NCBI GenBank assembly: GCA_029211065.1
Contig: JARGFK010000041.1
Span: 1 to 37,359 of the forward strand
Direction: 5' to 3'
DNA from: Desulfobacterales bacterium
GTDB taxonomy: Bacteria > Desulfobacterota > Desulfobacteria > Desulfobacterales > JARGFK01
DNA: 37,359 nt
The notes beneath the pieces are model-generated. The model worked only from the letters and a program-made list of their open reading frames with translations, was not told the origin of the DNA and ran no database searches. Below, in pieces: positions 8,754-16,252 of the stretch. The translations under genes and the position numbers were made by a program. Numbering within the stretch: the first letter of the stretch is position 1; each line of letters starts with the position of its first letter.

Positions 8754-9824
8754 ATGGCCTATACAATTATCTTCGAGAATCTGGATAAGCGGTCGCTTCC
8801 GTTGGTGGGCGGCAAAAATGCCAGCCTGGGGGAGCTCATCAAGGCCGGCATTAAGGTCCCGCCGGGATTTGCCGTAACCACCGCCGGGTATTTGGATTTT
8901 ATCACCCAAGCGGGAATTGCGAGCCGGATTGTCGAAATTCTTGCAGGTTTAAATGTAGAAGATGTATCTGCGCTAAATTCCGCCGCCGCCGAAATCCAGG
9001 AACTGATCAAGGGCGCACATCTGCCGGAAGATATTTCAGGGGCCATTGAAACGGGTTATGCCGAACTATGCCATAAATGTGGGCTTAAAGCTGTTCCGGT
9101 GGCGGTGCGTTCCAGCGCAACAGCCGAGGACCTGCCGACGGCAAGTTTTGCCGGGCAGCAGGATACCTACCTCTGGGTTGAAGGCGCCGACAGGGTTGTT
9201 GACAGGGTCCAGAAGTGCTGGGCCAGTCTGTATACCCCCCGGGCCATCAGTTACCGGGTCCGGAATCAATTCCCCCATGAAAAAGTCCTGATCAGTGTCG
9301 GCATTCAGAAAATGGTGAATTCCAAGGCAGCCGGCGTCATGTTCACCATCAACCCCACCGACGGCGACCCCTCTAAAATCCTGATTGAAGGGAACTGGGG
9401 GCTGGGCGAAACGGTGGTCTCCGGCTCTGTCAATCCGGACAAATTTCTCGTGGACAAGGTCATGCGGGAGACCGTCTCCAGGACCATCTCCACCAAGCAT
9501 ATTGAATGCGTCTATGATCCGGTCAGCAGGGAAGTGATCAATGCCGATACCGATCCGGAGCGGCAGTGCCAATGCTGTCTGGAGGAAAGGGAGGTCAAGG
9601 CGCTGGTACAGGCGGCCAGAGACATTGAAGCGCATTACGGCCGCGCCATGGATATCGAATGGGCCATAGACAGGGATTTTCCTTTTCCGGACAACCTGTT
9701 CATTGTGCAGGCCCGTCCTGAAACCGTGTGGAGTCAGCGTAAGGCCGAGTCTAAAATCGGCGCAAAGAGCGGCTACCAGTTGTTGCTGGAGCAGGCCATG
9801 AAACGGATTAAGGTCAGTGAATAA
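8754..9824 (+). CDS. ATP-grasp (N-terminal PEP-synthase-like) subunit, phenylphosphate synthase protein 2-like
   Basis: 356 residues, about 39 kDa, comparable to the 40-kDa protein 2 of phenylphosphate synthase. It is only the PPDK/PEP-synthase ATP-binding part: LVGGKNASLGELIKAG and PPGFAVTT at the start, VAVRSSATAEDLPTASFAGQ, then INPTDGDPSKILIEGNWGLGE and, near the end, IVQARPETVWS. The ATG at 8754 is chosen because the product begins where family members begin; an ATG at 8742 is an alternative and the frame stays open to 8613. It would transfer the beta-phosphate of ATP to the His of the preceding subunit, giving AMP and Pi. No CBS-domain third subunit is seen in the window. Confidence 0.85.
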   Translation: MAYTIIFENLDKRSLPLVGGKNASLGELIKAGIKVPPGFAVTTAGYLDFITQAGIASRIVEILAGLNVEDVSALNSAAAEIQELIKGAHLPEDISGAIETGYAELCHKCGLKAVPVAVRSSATAEDLPTASFAGQQDTYLWVEGADRVVDRVQKCWASLYTPRAISYRVRNQFPHEKVLISVGIQKMVNSKAAGVMFTINPTDGDPSKILIEGNWGLGETVVSGSVNPDKFLVDKVMRETVSRTISTKHIECVYDPVSREVINADTDPERQCQCCLEEREVKALVQAARDIEAHYGRAMDIEWAIDRDFPFPDNLFIVQARPETVWSQRKAESKIGAKSGYQLLLEQAMKRIKVSE

Positions 9825-9858
9825 CGTTTAATAATCAAGCAAGGAGGAAACGGTTTTT

Positions 9859-11259
9859 ATGAAAGACATGCGAGATTTTATCACACAGGCTGAAAAAGAG
9901 GGAATGCTGCACAGAATCAAGGCGCCGGTGGACTGGGATTTGGAACTGTCCCACATCGCCAAGCTGAATGAGGAAAAAAAAGGACCGGCGCTCCTCTTCG
10001 AGAATGTGAAGGATTATAGTTCTCCTGTGATCACCAGCGTCTGCACCACCACCGAAAGACTTGCGCTGATCATGGGTGAACCCCGCGAGTCATCCCTGGT
10101 GGACCTGATGAGAGTGTGGGTGGATAAAAATGTAAACAAAGTCCCCCCCAAATGGGTGAAAAGCGCCCCCTGCAAAGAAAATATCATGATGGGAAAGGAT
10201 GTGGATCTTTTCAAATTCCCTTCTCCCAAGTTTTACCCGCTGGATGGCGGACGATATTTTGGAACCGCCCATATCTGCATCACCCAGGACCCGGATTCCG
10301 GCTGGGTCAACATCGGAACCTACCGCCTGCAGCTCCTGGATAAAAACCACCTGGGCACCCAGTTCATCAAGGGCAAGCACGCCGATATCATGCTTAAAAA
10401 ATATCAGGCACTGAAAAAACCGATGCCCGTTGCCGTTGTCGTGGGGTGCGACCCGCTGCTGTTCCTTTTGGGAACCGCCCGGCTGTCGGCATTTGAGTCT
10501 GAATACGATCTGGCGGGCTCTATCCGCGGAGAAGGGATTGAAGTGATTAAGGCGGAAACCAGCGACCTGCCCGTACCGGCCACCGCCGAAATCGTGGTGG
10601 AAGGCGAGGTGGACGCCGATGCCTTTATGGAAGAAGGCCCTTTTGGTGAATATACCGGATATTACTCCGGCGTAGGGACGGACCCCCGCAATTTCATCGA
10701 TGTAAAATGCGTCACCTACCGCAACAACCCCATCTTCTGGGGCACCACCGTGGGACGGGCCGTAACGGATACGCACATGACCATGGCCCTGACCTATGGC
10801 GCGACCCTGTGGCAGCAGCTGGTGAACATGAAGATCCCGGGAATCAAGGCGGTCTACTGCCCGCCGGAAGGCTCCGGCAGGTTCCTGGCCATCATTTCCC
10901 TGAAGCAGATGTACCCGGGCCACGCCGATCAGGTGCTGACCGCTGCCGTCTCAACGGAGATGGGCGCCTATGGTCTTAAAACCGTCATCGTCGTGGACGA
11001 CGATATTGACCCCTGGGATATCCCCCGGGTAATGTATGCCTTGAGCTTCAGGTTCCAGCCGAACCGGTCCCAGGTCATCAAACGGGGAAGGTCCACCCCG
11101 CTGGACCCCTCGCTTCCCATCGACCAGAGGGAAATTACCGGCCGGCTGCTCCTGGATGCTACCATTCCCTTCGACTGGAAGAAAAAACCGATACCCATCG
11201 TGCTGGACCCGGATGTTGTGAAAAAAGTCCAGGCCCGGTGGTCGGAGCTGGGATTTTAG
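9859..11259 (+). CDS. UbiD-family (de)carboxylase, phenylphosphate carboxylase-like
   Basis: 466 residues, full length for UbiD. Family blocks include GGRYFGTAHICITQDPDSG, NIGTYRLQLLDKNHLGTQF and, near residues 258-270, EGPFGEYTGYYSG, whose acidic residues help form the metal/prenylated-FMN site. UbiD enzymes need prFMN made by a UbiX flavin prenyltransferase, which is not in this window. The gene lies 34 bp after the ATP-grasp subunit with AAGGAGG upstream. Phosphotransferase plus UbiD is the phenol-to-4-hydroxybenzoate arrangement, where UbiD homologues PpcA/PpcB carboxylate phenylphosphate. Only one UbiD is present here rather than two, and the small PpcC/PpcD subunits are absent. Decarboxylation is the alternative direction. 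Confidence 0.9.
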   Translation: MKDMRDFITQAEKEGMLHRIKAPVDWDLELSHIAKLNEEKKGPALLFENVKDYSSPVITSVCTTTERLALIMGEPRESSLVDLMRVWVDKNVNKVPPKWVKSAPCKENIMMGKDVDLFKFPSPKFYPLDGGRYFGTAHICITQDPDSGWVNIGTYRLQLLDKNHLGTQFIKGKHADIMLKKYQALKKPMPVAVVVGCDPLLFLLGTARLSAFESEYDLAGSIRGEGIEVIKAETSDLPVPATAEIVVEGEVDADAFMEEGPFGEYTGYYSGVGTDPRNFIDVKCVTYRNNPIFWGTTVGRAVTDTHMTMALTYGATLWQQLVNMKIPGIKAVYCPPEGSGRFLAIISLKQMYPGHADQVLTAAVSTEMGAYGLKTVIVVDDDIDPWDIPRVMYALSFRFQPNRSQVIKRGRSTPLDPSLPIDQREITGRLLLDATIPFDWKKKPIPIVLDPDVVKKVQARWSELGF

Positions 11260-11296
11260 CACCGGATATGCTATGAATGAACCCGTCGTCAGGATC

Positions 11297-11345
11297 GGCA
11301 AACAGTTCCGTCCCCATCGGAGCTGTTTGCCCCATCCATGATGGG
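11297..11345 (+). promoter_or_regulatory. Two consecutive RNA hairpins between ubiD-like and response-regulator genes
   Basis: GGCAAACAG (11297-11305) pairs perfectly with CTGTTTGCC (11323-11331) and the stem continues through TTCCG/CGGAG to about 14 bp with a 7-nt loop. It is followed at once by CCCATC-CAT-GATGGG (11331-11345). No T-run follows, so this is not a standard terminator. It may stabilise or process the operon mRNA, or lower expression of the downstream genes. Confidence 0.5.
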
Positions 11346-11374
11346 ACACAACAAATTAAAACGGAGAGGGTGCC

Positions 11375-11902
11375 ATGCCAGAAGGCCGTTTGCTGGACGG
11401 AAAAAAGGTTCTCATCGTCGATGATGAACCGGACGTGCTGGAAGTGTTGGAAGAGCTTCTACCCAAGTGCGAAATCGCCAAAGCCGGAACATTCGGTGAA
11501 GCCAAACATCTGCTGGAAACCCGATCGTTTGATCTGGCCATTCTGGATATCATGGGCGTGAACGGTTATGCCCTCTTGAAAATCGCCAGAGAAAAGAACA
11601 TCACGGCCGTCATGTTAACGGCCCACGCCTTTAAGCCCGACAGTCTTGCGCGCTCTTTCAAGGAAGGTGCCGCCTCTTACATTCCCAAAGAAAAAATGGG
11701 GGAAATCGAAGAGTTTCTCATCGGCATTTTAAAGGCCAAAACCGAAGGCAAGAGCACCTGGGATCCCTGGGAAAAGAAAATGCCGTCATCCTATTTTGAG
11801 CGGAAATGGGGCGCTGCCTGGCAGGACAACGATAAGGAATTCTGGAAAAGTTTCATGGAAAGTATCCGGGCTAAAAAAGCCCAGGCCAAGAAAGATCAGT
11901 AA
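11375..11902 (+). CDS. Stand-alone response regulator receiver protein
   Basis: 175 residues. The receiver domain is intact: VLIVDDEPDV supplies the acidic pocket, Asp58 in LAILDIMGVNGY is the phosphoacceptor, the MLTAHAF threonine and the YIPKEK lysine complete the site. No DNA-binding or enzymatic output domain follows. The C-terminal 50 residues are rich in Trp, Lys and charged residues (STWDPWEKKMPSSYFERKWG) and may dock a partner. GGAGAGGG precedes the ATG. Its place between a carboxylase and a CoA ligase gene is unusual. It could bind and control an enzyme of the operon or relay from the histidine kinase at 18193; neither is shown by sequence. Confidence 0.85.
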   Translation: MPEGRLLDGKKVLIVDDEPDVLEVLEELLPKCEIAKAGTFGEAKHLLETRSFDLAILDIMGVNGYALLKIAREKNITAVMLTAHAFKPDSLARSFKEGAASYIPKEKMGEIEEFLIGILKAKTEGKSTWDPWEKKMPSSYFERKWGAAWQDNDKEFWKSFMESIRAKKAQAKKDQ

Positions 11903-11953
11903 AAACTACCCTTCTTATCAACAGGTTCTATTTCCATTAGCGGGAGGTCGACC

Positions 11954-13231
11954 ATGGCCATTGCGGTAATCGGCATGCTCGATGAGCGCGAAGAAGCCTT
12001 GCAGCTCATTACGGACGGCATTGAAAAAAAAGGGCATCGGCCCCTGTTGATCGACATCAGCATCGGTACCGGAGCGATCACATCTTCGCTGAAACCCAGT
12101 ATCACCGCTGAAGAAATTGCCGTGGCCGGCGGAACCACGATGGCAGACATCCAGGCGGCCCTGGCAAAAGAGCGGGAAAAGGCATCGGCAGGCATGGCCC
12201 AGGGGCTGGGCAATAAATTGCTGGACCTGTTTCAGACCGGCGATCTGGAGGGCGTCATTGCCATCGGCGGAATGACCGGAACCTTTATCAGCCTCACCGC
12301 CATGAAACGCTTGCCGTTTGGGTTGCCGAAACTGTTGATATCGAGCGTTACCGCCATGCCGGCCTACGCCAAAAAGCTGGCGGAATTTTTCGGGGTCCGG
12401 GATATTACGGTGATGCACAGCGTGGTGGACACCGTCGGTTATAACCCCCTGGTGAAGAGTCTGATGATCAACGGGGCCGGTGCCATTTGCGGAATGGTAG
12501 AGGCATCCGAACCACCCCAAAAAGAGAAAAAGCGTTCGGTCGCCCTTACCGAATTCGGATTTTGCGACCAATGTGCCCAATATGTCAGGGAGCGTCTGGA
12601 ACAAAGCTATAATATCATCTCCTTTCACGCCACCGGATTGGGTGAAAAAGCCGCGGTGGACCTGGTGGGTCAGGGCCTTTTTGAGGCCTTCATCGATCTG
12701 GTGCCCTCGGGCTTCAGCGAGTATCTTCTGGGGGGCAACCGCGCTGCCGGAGATGACCGTCTGGATGCCGGCGGCCGGCAGGGTAAACCCTATATCCTTA
12801 CGCCCTGCGGGTTTGACATGATCAGCTGCGGCCCGATCCAGAGAAGAGACGAAGGCGACCCCCTCTGGACGTCGCGCAAGCTGGCCCAAAGAAAACTTTT
12901 TCTTCAGGATGCCATGCGGGTACAGGCAAGGACAAGTGCGGAGGAAATGGTTCTGGTTGCTCGGGCAGTAGCCGACAAATTAAACAACCACACGGAAAAA
13001 AAATCAATAAAGTTTCTGATACCCACCCGGGGCTTTTCCTCATTGAGCGGCGAGGGCGGGGTCCTGTATGATCCCGAAGTGGACGCCGCATTTCTGGTTG
13101 AATTAAAGAACCGGCTCGATCCGGACATAAAAATTGTGGAAGTCGACGCCCATATCAACACGCCGGCGTTTGCCGAAGCCGTTGTAACGGCCCTTAAGGA
13201 CAGCTTTAATGATCGAACCGACGCGCCCTGA
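11954..13231 (+). CDS. Tm-1-like ATP-binding domain protein (UPF0261), copy 3 (divergent)
   Basis: 425 residues, third UPF0261 paralogue in the window. It keeps GGMTGTFISLTAMKRLPFGLPKL, GVRDITVMHSVVDTVG, FLIPTRGFSSLSGEGG and VDAHINTPAFAEA. It departs from copies 1 and 2 where they have GGMAMEE: here the segment reads FHATGLGEKAAVDL, so a glycine-rich loop is altered. It follows the response regulator by about 50 bp with GGGAGG before the ATG and precedes the CoA ligase by 35 bp, so it is part of the aromatic-type operon. The altered loop suggests a specialised role compared with the first-operon pair. Biochemical function unknown. Confidence 0.82.
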   Translation: MAIAVIGMLDEREEALQLITDGIEKKGHRPLLIDISIGTGAITSSLKPSITAEEIAVAGGTTMADIQAALAKEREKASAGMAQGLGNKLLDLFQTGDLEGVIAIGGMTGTFISLTAMKRLPFGLPKLLISSVTAMPAYAKKLAEFFGVRDITVMHSVVDTVGYNPLVKSLMINGAGAICGMVEASEPPQKEKKRSVALTEFGFCDQCAQYVRERLEQSYNIISFHATGLGEKAAVDLVGQGLFEAFIDLVPSGFSEYLLGGNRAAGDDRLDAGGRQGKPYILTPCGFDMISCGPIQRRDEGDPLWTSRKLAQRKLFLQDAMRVQARTSAEEMVLVARAVADKLNNHTEKKSIKFLIPTRGFSSLSGEGGVLYDPEVDAAFLVELKNRLDPDIKIVEVDAHINTPAFAEAVVTALKDSFNDRTDAP

Positions 13232-13266
13232 TCTATCCCGCGCCGCCCGCAATTCCGAGGAAAAAT

Positions 13267-14604
13267 ATGTTCCCAAAATCCGATCAGTTCTGGAACCCGC
13301 TGCTGGAGACCCTGCCAAGGGAAAAACTCACCGAGCTGCAGGTCAAAAAATTCAGACGAATCCTGAAATGGGCCTTTGACAATTCCAGATTCCACCGTCA
13401 GCTCTATAAAGATGCGGGTTTGGCGCCCGAGGACATCCGCACCATGGCGGATATCGCCCGGGTGCCCAAAGTGGAAAAAAGCATGATGCGCGGCATTCAG
13501 AAAAAAGACCCTTACCCTTACGGCGACATGCTGTGTGTTCCGCTGGAGCGTGTTTCCGCGTTCCGCCAGACCAGCGGCACAACCGGCCAGCCCGTGTATC
13601 AGCCGGATACCTGGCAGGACTGGGAATGGTGGGCGGAATCCTGGGCCTATATTCTTTATGCCCAGGGCTACCGCAAATCAGACCGGGTATTTATCCCCTT
13701 CGGTTATAATATTTTTGTCGCATTTTGGGCCGGGCATTACGGCGCCGAAAAATTAGGGTGTGAAGTGGTTCCCGGCGGCGTCCTCAACACGGAAGCCCGC
13801 CTGCTCAAGATGCAGGAACTGCGGGCCACGGCCACCATGGCGACCCCCACCTATATTCTCGGCATGGCCGACGTTGCCAGAAAAAACCTGGGGCTGGACC
13901 CTGCCAAAGATCTTTGTGTCCGCAGGATTACCTGTGCCGGCGAGCCCGGCGCCAGCATCCCCGCCACAAAAAAACGGATGGAAGCGGCCTGGGGCGCCAA
14001 GGTGTATGACCACATCGGCGCAACCGAAATCGGGGCTTGGAGCTATGAGTGTGAATCCCAGCCCGGGGGGCTGCATGTCAACGAGGGTCTTTTCCTCGTT
14101 CAGATCGAAGACATCGAAACCGGTGAAATAATCGAGGCGCCGAACCGGCAGGGGAAAATGATCATCACCGCCTTTGACCGGCTGGCGCAGCCCTGCGTCC
14201 GGTTCGATTCCAAGGATATCATCATGTGGCACGACCGGCCATGTCCCTGCGGACGGACATTCCGCATGATCAAAGGAGGGGTCGTGGGCCGGGCCGATGA
14301 TATCACCAAGGTAAAGGGAGTGCTGCTCGCACCCACGGCCATCGAAGAGGTGGTGCGGGACGTTCCCCAGTTGGGGGACGAATACGAAGTCATCGTTATC
14401 AAAAAAGGCGATACCGATGACATCTCTCTCAAAGTGGAACTGCAACCGGGCGCGGACAATTTAAAAGCGGAAATTTTGCTGAAATTAAACGACCAGCTCA
14501 GGCACAAGACCGGCCTGCGGTACAATATCTCTTTTCACCCGTATGGTTCTTTGCCCCGCTATGAAACCAAGGCCAAACGGTTTAAGGATCAGCGCAAAAA
14601 GTAA
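13267..14604 (+). CDS. Phenylacetate-CoA ligase (PaaK)-like adenylate-forming enzyme
   Basis: 445 residues, standard PaaK length. The P-loop-like QTSGTTGQPVYQP starts at residue 101. The adenylation core has YDHIGATEIGAW, and the Cys-containing HDRPCPCGRTF and GRADDITKVKGVLLAPTAIEE mark the PaaK subfamily. The enzyme forms an acyl-AMP from ATP and an aromatic acid and then the CoA thioester in the cytoplasm. It comes after the UbiD gene, so it would activate the product of carboxylation, for example a hydroxy- or aminobenzoate, before benzoyl-CoA-type reduction. The exact acid is inference. AGGAAAA precedes the ATG. Confidence 0.88.
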   Translation: MFPKSDQFWNPLLETLPREKLTELQVKKFRRILKWAFDNSRFHRQLYKDAGLAPEDIRTMADIARVPKVEKSMMRGIQKKDPYPYGDMLCVPLERVSAFRQTSGTTGQPVYQPDTWQDWEWWAESWAYILYAQGYRKSDRVFIPFGYNIFVAFWAGHYGAEKLGCEVVPGGVLNTEARLLKMQELRATATMATPTYILGMADVARKNLGLDPAKDLCVRRITCAGEPGASIPATKKRMEAAWGAKVYDHIGATEIGAWSYECESQPGGLHVNEGLFLVQIEDIETGEIIEAPNRQGKMIITAFDRLAQPCVRFDSKDIIMWHDRPCPCGRTFRMIKGGVVGRADDITKVKGVLLAPTAIEEVVRDVPQLGDEYEVIVIKKGDTDDISLKVELQPGADNLKAEILLKLNDQLRHKTGLRYNISFHPYGSLPRYETKAKRFKDQRKK

Positions 14605-14624
14605 ATAATATTCGCGATGTCAGA

Positions 14625-14705
14625 TACGCCTTTTGTTTGGATCATTTGAATTTTGGTCATTAAATATTGTTTCGGATTTCGGATTTCGTGCTTCGGATTT
14701 AGAGT
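14625..14705. repeat. Interspersed AT-rich repeat (GGATTTCGGATTTCG type)
   Basis: The stretch with GGATCATTTGAATTTTGGTCATT and GGATTTCGGATTTCGTGCTTCGGATTT shows short internal repeats. Its minus-strand shadow peptide (SEARNPKSET...NDQNSND) is familiar from repeats in Desulfobacterota genomes. A related element lies at 31530-31665. Confidence 0.5.
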
Positions 14706-14825
14706 CTTTGCACTTCATACGACAGAGCCACTGAACTCTGATCTGGCCCTTTGAAAATCCCGCCATCCGGCGGGGGAGGACCAGGTTTTCTATGCTGGAA
14801 TAAATTAATCGAGGAGGAACCGGAT

Positions 14826-14996
14826 ATGGACAGTTTAGATCTTGAAACAATCAGCAAAACGATCGAACAAATCGAAACATCAGCTACGGTGCTCATTGAT
14901 AAGGCCCAGGGAATTCAGGCAATTGAACGCAATGCCGAGCGAATCCTGGCGAGCGTAAAAATGCTCCAGATCAATGTCAGCGACCTTCTTTCCTGA
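14826..14996 (+). CDS. Small acidic protein of unknown function (56 aa)
   Basis: A 56-residue ORF from the ATG at 14826, preceded by an excellent GAGGAGGAACCGGAT ribosome-binding site. The sequence (MDSLDLETISKTIEQIETSA and onward to VKMLQINVSDLLS) has heptad-like hydrophobic spacing and no Cys, so it is probably a short helical, perhaps coiled-coil, protein. It lies at the end of the CoA-ligase operon, about 220 bp after the ligase, behind an interspersed repeat. I do not recognise the family. The strong RBS is the main support that it is translated. Confidence 0.6.
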   Translation: MDSLDLETISKTIEQIETSATVLIDKAQGIQAIERNAERILASVKMLQINVSDLLS

Positions 14997-15323
14997 TATC
15001 TCCTGCCGGACCGCTCCCATAGAAAATCGGTCTCCCCCTTGAACCGCAATCGCGAGCGCATTCCCCGCAGCAGCTCGATTTGTCTTCGACTCTGAGCTCA
15101 GACCGAAGGGAGCTCGTCGACAAGTCTTGTTGGAGCGAAGCGGAGATCCCGTTTTGCATGGCTACGGATTAACTTTCAAATATTTTCGGCAAAATATCAA
15201 CAATGGGCAGGGATAAAAAGCAATTGCGGCCTTGACTTTTAAGTCCCACTGCTGACATACATTTAAGTGACGGACGGCTGGAACATCATACCGTTCGGCC
15301 TCAACTGACCGGGAATTTCAGGC
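14997..15323. repeat. Intergenic region with a palindromic repeat
   Basis: A 327-bp gap with no gene. CTTCGACTCTGAGCTCAGACCGAAG (15084-15108, read in two halves) is a near-perfect palindrome. It is nested between TTGTC (15080-15084) and GACAAG (15118-15123), a form typical of REP-like interspersed elements. A short dyad GACTT-TT-AAGTC lies near 15234. Nothing else was recognised. Confidence 0.45.
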
Positions 15324-16130
15324 ATGTCCAGATTCAAGAATACCATGGAAATCTTCCTGCTGCTCGACAAGTCCAATTGCCGGGACTGCCATCTGCCCAC
15401 CTGCCTGGCTTTTGCCGCCGCTGTTTTCAAGGGACAAAAGCAGTTAAATGAGTGCCCCCGCCTGCCCCGTGATATCATTGAACGGTTCGGCGCCGGAATA
15501 ACGCCCCCCGACGGTGTCGCGGCGGAAGGCGACGTTCAGACAAAACAACTGCAGGAAAAAATCGGTTCCATCGACTTGGCTGCTGCAGCCAAGCGTCTGG
15601 GGGCTCGGTTCAGCGACAACAAATTGACCCTCAAGGTTCTCGGTAAAGATTTCAGTGTGGATGCAAAAGGAAACCTTTCTTCGGATATTCACATCCACTC
15701 ATGGGTGGCCATCCCGGCGCTGAGCCATATCCTCGAGGGCAGCGGGATTTCACCTTCCGGAAAATGGGTCCCTTTCAGAGAATTGAAAAACGGCCGGACA
15801 TGGCAGCGGCTGTTTGCCCAGCGCTGCGAGAAACCCATTAAACGGGTAGCGGACATTTATCCGGATCTTTTTGAGGATATCGTCCGTATCTTTAACGGCC
15901 GCCCGGTGGAAAACCATTACGATGCCGACATTGCCCTGGTCCTGCACCCCCTGCCGAAGGTGCCGATCCTGATCAGTTACACCAAACCGGAAGACGGATT
16001 CGAATCCGACCTTAATATGTTCTTTGACGCCACGGCAGAGAAAAACCTCAACATTGAATCCATCTTCGCACTGGGAACCGGGCTGGCGCGGATGTTTGAA
16101 AAGATTGCTTTTCGGCATGGGTTTCGATAA
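15324..16130 (+). CDS. DUF3786 protein with N-terminal Fe-S domain
   Basis: 268 residues. Near the N-terminus the pattern C-x2-C-x4-C-x16-C (NCRDCHLPTCLAF ... NECPRL, about residues 13-40) matches the small putative Fe-S domain also found in corrinoid Fe-S and RnfB-type proteins. The remainder resembles DUF3786 proteins of anaerobes, with HIHSWVAIPALSHIL and FFDATAEKNLNIESIFALG. It is likely cytoplasmic, binds a 4Fe-4S cluster, and may deliver electrons or help a corrinoid or reductive enzyme. It is followed by a ferredoxin-like gene. No clear Shine-Dalgarno is seen at this ATG. Function beyond Fe-S binding is not known. Confidence 0.78.
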   Translation: MSRFKNTMEIFLLLDKSNCRDCHLPTCLAFAAAVFKGQKQLNECPRLPRDIIERFGAGITPPDGVAAEGDVQTKQLQEKIGSIDLAAAAKRLGARFSDNKLTLKVLGKDFSVDAKGNLSSDIHIHSWVAIPALSHILEGSGISPSGKWVPFRELKNGRTWQRLFAQRCEKPIKRVADIYPDLFEDIVRIFNGRPVENHYDADIALVLHPLPKVPILISYTKPEDGFESDLNMFFDATAEKNLNIESIFALGTGLARMFEKIAFRHGFR

Positions 16131-16252
16131 TTGAGCAGAGTATGAGGATTAAAGCTCTCAGGGGAACCTGATTAAATTCTTTCCAAATCTTTTTATATTA
16201 AACATCAAAACAGCTACTCATCAGATTTCATGCAAGCTTCAGGAGGAAACTT

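Noticed and set aside
11297-11345. Intrinsic terminator after the UbiD gene
   Set aside because: The stems are strong but no run of T follows on the plus strand.
11277-11561. 94-residue plus-strand frame overlapping the hairpins and the response-regulator gene
   Set aside because: It is a frame-shifted shadow of the receiver gene with Cys/Ser-rich, non-family-like sequence and no ribosome-binding site.
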